Source of the DNA: Eubacteriaceae bacterium
GTDB taxonomy: Bacteria; Bacillota; Clostridia; Eubacteriales; Anaerofustaceae
Assembly (NCBI GenBank): GCA_017613995.1
Contig: JAGACT010000083.1
Span: 1-5,005 of the forward strand
Length of the DNA stretch: 5,005 bases
Reading direction: 5' to 3'
Below are positions 1-5,005 of the stretch, piece by piece. The translations under genes and the position numbers were made by a program. The notes under the pieces were generated by a model. It worked only from the letters and a program-made list of their open reading frames with translations, had not been told where the DNA came from and made no database searches. Every line of letters begins with the position of its first letter. Within the stretch, counting starts at the first letter, position 1.

Positions 1-867
1 GAATTTATAATGTATCATCCCTCCGATGGCCCTGCCTGCCACGGCCATTCCCCAGACGATCATGTAGGTGAACTCGCCGTTGTCGAAGGTATGCCTGAAG
101 TACGGCAGGGTCAGCACGGAGGCGGCCCCGTTCGATATGGCGGAGAAGGTGAAATACACGGCTATGGCCAGAAGCCCCTTTTCGCTCCAAAGGTAATAAA
201 GACCTTCCTTCAGGTCCCCGAACCAGCGGGACGCGGCGGTGGCGCCGGTGACGTGGCTCTTCTGTGTTTCTATGTATTCCTCCTGTGCTTTTATCCTGGT
301 CTCCATCACCGCCGCCCCGAAAAAGCACAGGGCGTTTATCATCAGCAGGGGCGCTATGCCCAGGGTACGGTAGATGATGGCCGACACGGGCACCATCACG
401 TTGCTCAGGGTCTCCAGCACGCTGGCTATGGAGTAGGCCCTCTGGAAGTTGCCCTCCGTGATAAGCAGGGGATAGAAGCTGTCGAAGGCCACGTAGTAGA
501 TGCTCTGGATGCTGCCCACGATGAAGATATACACAGCGAACAGGGGGAAGCTGAACCATCCCCTGCTCAGGAGCGCTCCCACCGCCAGGTACATCCCCGC
601 CGAGATGAAGTCCAGTATGTAGATGGTCTTCTTCCTGGAAAAGCGGTCCAGCAGCGGTCCCGACACGATGGGCATTATGACCTGGGGCAGGGTGAACATC
701 ACTATGTACAGGGCGTACAGCATGGATGAGTCCGTATAGTCCAGCACCAGCAGGCTCATGGCGAAGCCGGACAGCGAATTTCCGAACATGGAGATGACGC
801 TGCCCACGGTGATTATCGTAAAATCCCTGGTCCACAGGGAATCCCTGGTTTTGTTTCGTCTTTTCAT
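1..867 (-). CDS. MFS transporter, MFS_3/DHA3-type efflux family (C-terminus missing)
   Basis: Reading the minus strand from ATG 867-865 gives 289 uninterrupted codons to the left edge with no stop, so the gene is truncated by the window. The product is a very hydrophobic inner-membrane protein. Roughly eight helices are visible (about residues 15-42, 48-70, 80-101, 105-128, 145-166, 170-188, 229-250 and 265-285), and a charged cytoplasmic loop (about 189-228) falls between helices 6 and 7, as in 12-helix major facilitator proteins. The helix 2-3 loop carries an MFS motif A variant, GPLLDRFSRKK (residues 70-80), of the type seen in the MFS_3/DHA3 drug or siderophore exporters. Export by proton antiport is inferred from family; the substrate cannot be read from the sequence. 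An in-frame ATG at 894 would add nine residues (MPFSIFNVK). It has a GGAAGG only 2 nt upstream, while ATG 867 has no Shine-Dalgarno, so the start is unsettled. It lies just after the tdk hairpin and may be transcribed separately or by read-through. Confidence 0.88.
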   Translation of the reverse strand, partial: MKRRNKTRDSLWTRDFTIITVGSVISMFGNSLSGFAMSLLVLDYTDSSMLYALYIVMFTLPQVIMPIVSGPLLDRFSRKKTIYILDFISAGMYLAVGALLSRGWFSFPLFAVYIFIVGSIQSIYYVAFDSFYPLLITEGNFQRAYSIASVLETLSNVMVPVSAIIYRTLGIAPLLMINALCFFGAAVMETRIKAQEEYIETQKSHVTGATAASRWFGDLKEGLYYLWSEKGLLAIAVYFTFSAISNGAASVLTLPYFRHTFDNGEFTYMIVWGMAVAGRAIGGMIHYKF

Positions 868-876
868 TTTCACATT

Positions 877-907
877 AAAAATGCTGAAAGGCATCACCTT
901 CCAGCAT
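877..907 (-). terminator. Hairpin with U-tract after tdk, candidate intrinsic terminator or attenuator
   Basis: In the minus-strand RNA the arms at 907-897 and 891-881 form an 11-bp stem with a single G-U wobble, closed by a 5-nt loop (UGAUG). The last stem base and the following bases 880-877 make a run of five U. The hairpin begins 28 nt after the tdk stop codon. This is the geometry of a Rho-independent terminator, although the U-tract is short and the stem only moderately GC-rich. The stem also overlaps the upstream in-frame ATG (894) and the GGAAGG preceding the MFS gene, so it could instead modulate expression of that gene. Confidence 0.6.
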
Positions 908-935
908 ACTTTCCAAAAATTTTTTTATCCCCTTT

Positions 936-1544
936 TCAGTGGGAATGGGTCTCCGACAGGCTCTCCAGGTTGGGGTTGCCGTAGCATTTGCGGCATACCG
1001 GGATGTAGCTGTCGTTTCCCCCTATCATCACCTGTTCTCCGTCATAGACGGGCTTGCCGTCGATGACCCTTAGGACCATGGTGGCCTTCTTGTCGCAGAA
1101 CCAGCAGACCGTCTTGATCTCCTCGATCTTGTCCGCGTAGATCAAAAGGGCCTGGCTGCCCTCAAACAGGTGGTTGGAAAAATCATTTTTCAGTCCGTAT
1201 ACTATTACAGGTATGTTCATGTAGTCCACGATCTGAGCCAGCTCCATGACCTGTCTTTCGGTAAGGAACTGTCCCTCGTCGATGAGTATGCAGTGGATGG
1301 GCTCGTCGGATTCCTCCTGGGCCTTCTTGAGGATATCCAGGATGGAGGTGGTGCCGTCATAGGAGATGGCCTCCTTCTTGATGCCTATGCGGGAGGCCAC
1401 CACGTTCTTTCCGTAGCGGGTATCCAGGTAGGAGTTCATCAGCAGGACCCTCTTCCCCTGCTCCTCGTAGTTATGGGCTATTTTGATAAGTTCGATGGAT
1501 TTGCCCGCATTCATGCTCGAATAGCGGTAATAAAGCTGTGCCAT
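936..1544 (-). CDS. tdk: Thymidine kinase, type II
   Basis: This cytosolic salvage enzyme phosphorylates thymidine to dTMP using ATP. The 202-residue length matches the family. The P-loop is SSMNAGKS (residues 9-16). DEGQF (89-93) combines the Walker B aspartate with the catalytic base Glu90. A structural zinc site is formed by Cys147/Cys150 (CWFC) and Cys184/Cys187 (CRKC). The lasso segment that covers the thymidine base lies around 165-182 and includes GEQVMIGGN and Tyr180. The P-loop and the N-terminal MAQLYYRYSS resemble the form found in E. coli and many Clostridia. All key residues are present, so the enzyme should be active. The ATG is preceded by GAGG with a 6-nt gap. The upstream membrane-protein gene ends 20 bp before it, which suggests co-transcription, and a hairpin follows. 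Family feedback inhibition by dTTP is known, but no regulatory site is visible here. Confidence 0.97.
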   Translation of the reverse strand: MAQLYYRYSSMNAGKSIELIKIAHNYEEQGKRVLLMNSYLDTRYGKNVVASRIGIKKEAISYDGTTSILDILKKAQEESDEPIHCILIDEGQFLTERQVMELAQIVDYMNIPVIVYGLKNDFSNHLFEGSQALLIYADKIEEIKTVCWFCDKKATMVLRVIDGKPVYDGEQVMIGGNDSYIPVCRKCYGNPNLESLSETHSH

Positions 1545-1564
1545 TTAAAACCTCGCAGGAATTC

Positions 1565-2071
1565 TCACTTGACTCTTTTCTTCAGTATGCGCTTGACCTC
1601 GGGAATGTCGCTGTCCTGCACCAGCACTCTGATGCCGGAGGAAAGCAGTCCCGGACGGCCGTTGATGTATACGTAGGAAAATCCCTTGCGTTTTTTGTGG
1701 GGCGCCACCTCGTAGCGGGTGATGTCCTTGTAGGCGAAGATCATGGAGCCGGTGGCCACGTATTTATCGTAGAATCCGGGCACCACGTTGATCTGTATGA
1801 GCGAGATCATGAAGAAGATCACCATGGCGATGGCCAGGACCAGCATGTAGGGGCTGCTGATGAAGGGAGTGCCGAAGCGGTAGATGGATATTCCCCAGAT
1901 CACGAGGCACGTGAGGGTAATAAGGAGCTGGGAACGGTCTGCGTTCTTCAGTCCTCCGTATCCCGATACCAGGATCTCTCCCAGATCCCTCTTGTTCTTC
2001 CAGATGGTTATCAGAGACCTGGAGCTCAGGTAAACGAGCATGGTCGAAATGAGTATGAGCAGGAAATTCAA
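1565..2071 (-). CDS. Uncharacterised membrane protein with three N-terminal helices and a cytosolic C-terminal domain
   Basis: I do not recognise a characterised family. The 168-residue protein has hydrophobic segments at about residues 2-18, 48-64 and 74-94. A polar, lysine-rich region from about 97 to 168 follows; it contains GFYDKYVATG, IFAYKDITRYEV and a basic stretch HKKRK, and ends in VKRILKKRVK. The pattern of 'ligandless strand, aromatic, then I/V-rich strands' recalls small PH-like or DUF5673-type tails of Clostridia, but that resemblance is weak and unverified. The start is TTG (2071-2069), directly after the yhaM TAA. It is chosen because AAGGAGG lies 8 nt upstream, inside the last yhaM codons, whereas the next in-frame Met (residue 11) has no obvious ribosome site. 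The abutting genes imply translational coupling to yhaM, and tdk follows after 20 bp. Confidence 0.85.
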   Translation of the reverse strand: MNFLLILISTMLVYLSSRSLITIWKNKRDLGEILVSGYGGLKNADRSQLLITLTCLVIWGISIYRFGTPFISSPYMLVLAIAMVIFFMISLIQINVVPGFYDKYVATGSMIFAYKDITRYEVAPHKKRKGFSYVYINGRPGLLSSGIRVLVQDSDIPEVKRILKKRVK

Positions 2072-3031
2072 TTATTTGTCCTCCTTATCGTTTAGTCCGT
2101 GATTCAGGATGCTGCGGTTGTCCAGTATCCATACGTTGGGGGCGAAGGTGCCCGCCGGCACGGAATCTATCGTCTTTTTGAAAGCGTACATCCTGGCGTC
2201 TATCATGTCCAGGTAATGCAGCATCTCTGCCTCCGCGAACATGGGCATCACGGGGCTGCCGTATTCCGGCTGGTAATGATGGGACAGCACCATGTGTTTC
2301 AGAAGCAGGGCCTTGTCCCCGGGGATGTCAAGCTGCCTGGCCGCCGCGTCTATCTCGCATACCATGATGGTTATGTGTCCCAGGAGCTTGCCTTCGGGGC
2401 TGTAGTCCGACACTATGCCGTTGGTGTCCGATACCAGCTCCCGCGTCTTCGCGATGTCATGCAGGATCACTCCGGCAAAGAGCAGGTCGTGGTTCAAAAA
2501 GTCGTAGATGCCCGCCAGGGCCGACGCGCTCCTGAGCATGCCGTACATGTGGTAGAGCAGTCCTCCCTTCACCGCGTGATGGAAGGTCTTGGCGGCGGGG
2601 TAGTACATCAGCCTGTCGCGGCAGGTCTCCATGAAGTGCATGGTCAGCTTTTTAATGTCTTCGTCCTTAAAGGAATCGATGACGCTCACGATCCGCTCGT
2701 ACATTTTGTCCGAGGGATAGGGCGCGCATTCCACCAGGCTGCGCAGCTCCTCCTCCGTGGGCACCGCGGGCTCGATGCGGTTTATGATCAGCTGCAGCCC
2801 GTCGTTGTAGGTCTGCACAGCGGCACTGACCCTGGCGAAGCTCCCCACGTCGTAGCTCACGGCGAACTCCGGGGATACGTCCCATTTCTTGGCGCTGATC
2901 TCCCCGTCGTTGTCGGAAAAGATGATGTCCGCGAACAGGCTCCCGTTCTTGGCCTGCTTCACGTCGAACTTCTTGATAAGATATATCCTGGAGTCGATCT
3001 TCTGACCCGTGAAGTACTTGGATTTCTGCAT
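2072..3031 (-). CDS. yhaM: YhaM-type 3'-5' exoribonuclease (OB-fold plus HD domain)
   Basis: YhaM proteins are cytosolic metal-dependent exonucleases that trim RNA (and single-stranded DNA) from the 3' end. With the start at 3031 the product has 319 residues, close to the 314 of B. subtilis YhaM. Residues about 8-95 form an OB-fold nucleic-acid-binding domain (GQKIDSRIYLIKK, then GEISAKKWDVSPEF). Residues about 140-310 form the HD phosphohydrolase domain: His151-His152 and His161 (FHHAVKGGLLYH), His191-Asp192 (ILHDIAKTREL), His219, His251-His252 (LSHHYQPEYGSP) and Asp275/Asp278 (LHYLDMIDA), giving the expected set of metal ligands. An in-frame ATG at 3061 would add ten residues. The 3031 start is preferred because it has GGGAG 6 nt upstream, aligns with family N-termini, and a TATAAT overlaps the 3061 ATG. 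It is the first gene of the leftward unit. Confidence 0.93.
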   Translation of the reverse strand: MQKSKYFTGQKIDSRIYLIKKFDVKQAKNGSLFADIIFSDNDGEISAKKWDVSPEFAVSYDVGSFARVSAAVQTYNDGLQLIINRIEPAVPTEEELRSLVECAPYPSDKMYERIVSVIDSFKDEDIKKLTMHFMETCRDRLMYYPAAKTFHHAVKGGLLYHMYGMLRSASALAGIYDFLNHDLLFAGVILHDIAKTRELVSDTNGIVSDYSPEGKLLGHITIMVCEIDAAARQLDIPGDKALLLKHMVLSHHYQPEYGSPVMPMFAEAEMLHYLDMIDARMYAFKKTIDSVPAGTFAPNVWILDNRSILNHGLNDKEDK

Positions 3032-3059
3032 TCGGCTCTCCCGTCCTTTTTCTGAAATC

Positions 3060-3065
3060 ATTATA
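3060..3065 (-). promoter_or_regulatory. Candidate -10 element for the yhaM operon
   Basis: A perfect TATAAT reads on the minus strand from 3065 to 3060. The predicted transcription start would fall near 3053, about 20 nt before the ATG at 3031 and downstream of the alternative ATG at 3061. The hexamer 17 bp upstream (TTTCTT, 3088-3083) is a poor -35 match and no TG extension is correctly placed, so the call rests on the -10 alone. Confidence 0.35.
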
Positions 3066-3070
3066 AATCA

Positions 3071-3148
3071 TTTCCCCCGGTTAAGAAATATCCCGGGAAG
3101 TATTTGTGTTCCCTTTATCCCTCATTTCTTTTCCCGTCCCGGGGAAAA
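3071..3148. repeat. Clustered TTCCC/GGGAA inverted-repeat elements between divergent operons
   Basis: The divergent intergenic region holds the palindrome TCCCGGGA at 3091-3098. A longer inverted repeat, TTTTCCC (3129-3135) and GGGAAAA (3142-3148), is separated by 6 bp. TTCCC half-elements occur at 3072-3076 and 3109-3113. They recur about every 18-22 bp, roughly two helical turns. They lie between the two putative -10 boxes, where an operator could sit, but no known regulator site is recognised and C-run composition may explain part of it. Confidence 0.3.
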
Positions 3149-3161
3149 ATCATCCCAAGTG

Positions 3162-3170
3162 TGGTATAGT
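3162..3170 (+). promoter_or_regulatory. Candidate extended -10 promoter for the replication-loader operon
   Basis: TGGTATAGT at 3162-3170 fits an extended -10 (TGn followed by TATAGT, one mismatch to TATAAT). No good -35 is seen 16-18 bp upstream, which extended -10 promoters tolerate. Initiation would be expected near 3177, giving a leader of about 30 nt before ATG 3209. Confidence 0.45.
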
Positions 3171-3186
3171 ATATATGCTGTCTTCG

Positions 3187-3194
3187 AAAGGGAG
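3187..3194 (+). promoter_or_regulatory. Distant ribosome binding site of the DnaD/DnaB-domain gene
   Basis: AAAGGGAG ends 14 nt before ATG 3209, longer than the usual 5-9 nt spacing. No closer purine-rich site and no other plausible in-frame start codon lie between them. The start is therefore kept, but translation initiation may be weaker than average. Confidence 0.45.
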
Positions 3195-3208
3195 CGGCGC
3201 ATCCTGAT

Positions 3209-4153
3209 ATGAACCATTTCGAATTCAATCCGCAAAGCGACGATATAAGGACCACTACCGTGGAGAACGCCTTTCTGACTCACTACATGCCCCAGGCAAG
3301 AGGGGATTACGTGAAGGTTTATCTCTACGGGCTCAAGTGCTGCACCCTGGGGCAGTCCTTTTCCGACGAGGACATCGCAGCAGCCCTGGACCTGTCCGTA
3401 TCGGACGTGCAGAAGGCCTGGAAGTACTGGGAAGACCAGGACGTGGTGCGCATCTCCTCCTCGGGGGACGAATCCACCCTGGAATTCATGTCCCTGGCCT
3501 CCAAGCTCTACGTTCCCAGCATGACCCCTCCCCCGGCGGAGAAGCCCCGCGCAAGGAGCCGCTCCAGAAAGTACCGGGAGATGTTCCGGGATCTGGAGAC
3601 CCGCATGGGGCGGCCCATGGCCCACGAGGAGCAGCAGACCGTTCTCGTCTGGACGGACGACTACGGCTTCTCCACCCAGACGGTGGTGCTGATGGTGGAG
3701 GACTGCATCAACAGAGGGAAGAATACCTTCAATTACTGGAACACCATGGCCGACGTGTACCACGACATGGGGATCACCACCTACGACGAGTTGTGTTCCT
3801 ACATCGAAAAGAGGGACGCGGACAACCGCCGCAACCGGGAGGTCCTCCAGGAGATGGGACGCTACGACCTGCCCACCAAGCCCGAAAGGGACCTTATGGA
3901 CAAGTGGTTCGACACCTGGGGCATGGACATGGACACCGTGAAGAAGGCCGTGGCGGAGACCACCAAGACCAGGAAGGCGACCTTCAGCTACGTGGACAGG
4001 GTCCTGAACGCCTGGCACAACGGGGAGAGCACCCCTTCGCCGGCGCAGGCTTCGTCGGGACGCTCCTCCAAGAACAGCTCCATGCCGGACCTGGTGGCGG
4101 ATTACGACCCCGACCTTCTTGACAAACTGTTCAATTCCGGGGAGGATGACTGA
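3209..4153 (+). CDS. DnaD/DnaB-domain replication initiation (primosome) protein
   Basis: This 314-residue cytosolic protein belongs to the Firmicutes DnaD/DnaB superfamily, which helps load the replicative helicase at origins and restart sites. Residues about 17-80 form an N-terminal winged-helix-like DDBH1 domain (FLTHYMPQARGDYVKVYLYG, then a second helix with SDEDIAAALDLSVSDVQKAW). A proline/arginine-rich linker (about 104-122) follows. Next come two helical DDBH2 domains: about 123-190, with KNTFNYWNTMADVYHDMGI, and about 220-270, with KATFSYVDRVLNAWHNGE; both carry the Y-x3-I/V-x2-W-like signature. The tail is acidic and ends in LLDKLFNSGEDD. One DDBH1 plus two DDBH2 domains is the arrangement of B. 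subtilis DnaB rather than DnaD, although DnaB is longer (472 residues). The neighbouring loader gene overlaps its stop codon, which supports a joint role in helicase loading. I leave the symbol blank because dnaB and dnaD cannot be separated firmly by eye. Confidence 0.9.
   Translation: MNHFEFNPQSDDIRTTTVENAFLTHYMPQARGDYVKVYLYGLKCCTLGQSFSDEDIAAALDLSVSDVQKAWKYWEDQDVVRISSSGDESTLEFMSLASKLYVPSMTPPPAEKPRARSRSRKYREMFRDLETRMGRPMAHEEQQTVLVWTDDYGFSTQTVVLMVEDCINRGKNTFNYWNTMADVYHDMGITTYDELCSYIEKRDADNRRNREVLQEMGRYDLPTKPERDLMDKWFDTWGMDMDTVKKAVAETTKTRKATFSYVDRVLNAWHNGESTPSPAQASSGRSSKNSSMPDLVADYDPDLLDKLFNSGEDD
4140..4146 (+). promoter_or_regulatory. Ribosome binding site of the helicase-loader gene inside the upstream coding end
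   Basis: GGGGAGG lies within the last codons of the DnaD/DnaB-domain gene, 6-7 nt before ATG 4153. It fixes the start of the loader gene at the TGATG overlap and implies coupled translation of the pair. Confidence 0.7.
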
Positions 4154-5005
4154 TGGGAATAATCGATGACGCAAAGAGCGGCTTCCTGGCCGATGCGGCC
4201 GAAAGAAAGCTCTCTTTCGAAAGAACAAAGGAAGAGACCATCCGCAGCTGCCCCTCGCTGCTTGAGATAAACCGCAGGATCTTCGGGATCTGCGCCTCCC
4301 AGATGAGGGGGGAGCTCACCGGCGGCGAGGCCGAAAAGCTCCTTGCACAGGCGGAAGCCGAGTTCGGTTCCGAGGCCGAAAGGCTCGGGGTAAGCGCCCT
4401 GGTGGGTGAATACGTGCCCCTGTGCGGCGAATGCGGCGATACGGGCTTCGTGAACGGAAAACAGTGCCGCTGCCTTACCCGGCATATCATAGACAAATGC
4501 TACTCCGAGGGCTATTCCGCGGAGTACCGGGTCCACCCGGGTCCGGAAAGCTTCGATACCCGCGCCTACTCGACTGCCGAATCCAGAAAGCTCGCCGAGA
4601 GATGCCGTAACCAGATGCTGCGGTACATCGACGAATTCGAGAAGGATCCCGCGAACCTCGCCATCATCGGGGTGCCCGGCAGCGGGAAGACCCTGATGGC
4701 CAGGATCATCTGCGGCGAACTCATCAAACGGGGACATACGGTGATGTGCCTTGCGGCCTACCGCATAGTGGAGATATACTCGGAGGAGATGTTCGACGAC
4801 GAACCGGGCGGACTGATGGAGATGGCGGAGAACTGCGATCTGCTGGTCATAGACGATCTGGGGACGGAAAGGCAGACGGACTTCACGGAGAACCTGATGT
4901 TCCAGCTCATAGACACCCGTTTCAGAAACGGCCTGCCCACCATCATCACCACCAACCTGTCGCCGGACAAGCAGAGGAAGTCCTACAACGACAGGGTGTT
5001 CTCCA
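4153..5005 (+). CDS. dnaI: DnaI/DnaC-type AAA+ replicative helicase loader (C-terminus missing)
   Basis: The frame opens at ATG 4153, sharing one base with the preceding TGA, and runs 284 codons to the right edge without a stop. The product is a cytosolic ATPase expected to load the replicative DNA helicase. Residues 1-85 are a helical N-terminal region, the helicase-binding part in DnaI. Cys91, Cys94, Cys105 and Cys107 (CGEC, then CRC) form a zinc-knuckle pattern typical of DnaI-like loaders. The AAA+ core follows: Walker A GVPGSGKT (173-180), Walker B LLVIDDLGTE (230-239), sensor 1 TTN (266-268) and a candidate arginine finger Arg281 (NDRV). About 30-50 residues are probably missing beyond the edge. 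Phage- or transposon-encoded DnaC-like ATPases (including IstB) share the core, but the Cys cluster and the DnaD/DnaB partner favour a chromosomal loader. The symbol reflects family role, not proven orthology. Confidence 0.9.
   Translation, partial: MGIIDDAKSGFLADAAERKLSFERTKEETIRSCPSLLEINRRIFGICASQMRGELTGGEAEKLLAQAEAEFGSEAERLGVSALVGEYVPLCGECGDTGFVNGKQCRCLTRHIIDKCYSEGYSAEYRVHPGPESFDTRAYSTAESRKLAERCRNQMLRYIDEFEKDPANLAIIGVPGSGKTLMARIICGELIKRGHTVMCLAAYRIVEIYSEEMFDDEPGGLMEMAENCDLLVIDDLGTERQTDFTENLMFQLIDTRFRNGLPTIITTNLSPDKQRKSYNDRVFS

Noticed and set aside
5..835. Long open frames on both strands inside the MFS gene (5-835 minus in another frame and 10-729 plus)
   Set aside because: Both give His/Gly/Arg-rich, non-membrane sequences with no motif, while the minus frame from 867 gives a clear MFS protein with helices and motif A.
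875..907. A ten-codon leader ORF (MLEGDAFQHF) spanning exactly the hairpin before the MFS gene
   Set aside because: The only purine-rich site (GGAAAG) ends 1 nt before its ATG, too close for initiation, and there is no run of regulatory codons as in amino-acid or antibiotic attenuators.
2099..3055. A 318-codon plus-strand frame opposite yhaM
   Set aside because: It is composed of repeated Val/His/Gly/Arg-rich residues with no domain, and it is fully antisense to a protein with intact OB-fold and HD motifs.
3122..4228. A 368-codon open frame on the minus strand, antisense to the DnaD/DnaB-domain gene
   Set aside because: Its translation is low-complexity (Gly/Val/His/Arg rich) with no recognisable domain. 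It arises because G/C-rich third positions on the plus strand remove antisense stops. The plus-strand protein has clear domains.
4102..4737. Minus-strand frames opposite the helicase loader
   Set aside because: They are antisense shadows. The plus strand carries Walker A, Walker B, sensor 1 and the Cys cluster in one frame.
4153..5005. The AAA+ gene as a transposon IstB helper
   Set aside because: No IstA-like transposase or terminal inverted repeats are seen. It overlaps a DnaD/DnaB-domain gene and carries the zinc-knuckle pattern of DnaI-like loaders.
3209..5005. A prophage origin for the replication pair
   Set aside because: DnaD-like and DnaC-like pairs also occur in phages, but no repressor, integrase, recombinase or structural gene is visible, and the adjacent genes (yhaM, tdk) are housekeeping.

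Overview
The window looks like chromosomal DNA from a moderately GC-rich member of the Firmicutes, probably Clostridia (Lachnospiraceae-like). The evidence is a DnaD/DnaB-domain primosome protein next to a DnaI/DnaC-type helicase loader, and a YhaM-type exoribonuclease, both typical of low-GC Gram-positive lineages. Shine-Dalgarno sequences are purine-rich and one start codon is TTG. Codon third positions favour G/C, which leaves many long but meaningless open frames on the opposite strands. I see no insertion sequence, CRISPR array, rRNA, tRNA or phage structural gene.

Layout: two transcription units diverge from an intergenic region at about 3032-3208. Leftward (minus strand) are yhaM (OB-fold plus HD-domain 3'-5' exoribonuclease), an uncharacterised three-helix membrane protein that starts at a TTG directly abutting the yhaM stop codon, and tdk (type II thymidine kinase) 20 bp further on. 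A hairpin with a short U-tract follows tdk. Immediately beyond it is an MFS_3/DHA3-type efflux transporter, still on the minus strand and cut by the left edge after about eight of its expected twelve helices. Rightward (plus strand) are a 314-residue replication initiation protein (winged-helix-like N-terminus plus two DnaD/DDBH2 domains) and, overlapping it by one base (TGATG), an AAA+ helicase loader with a Cys4 zinc knuckle. The loader is cut by the right edge just after its sensor 1 and putative arginine finger.

Function: the rightward pair is a helicase-loading module. In domain order and synteny it resembles the Bacillus subtilis dnaB-dnaI operon more than a stand-alone dnaD. The leftward unit combines RNA 3'-end turnover (nucleotide release) with thymidine salvage and an unknown membrane protein. 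This is an ordinary core-genome region. The points most worth a second look are the hairpin at the MFS start, the start and promoter arrangement of yhaM, the unknown membrane protein, and the DnaB-like architecture of the initiation protein.
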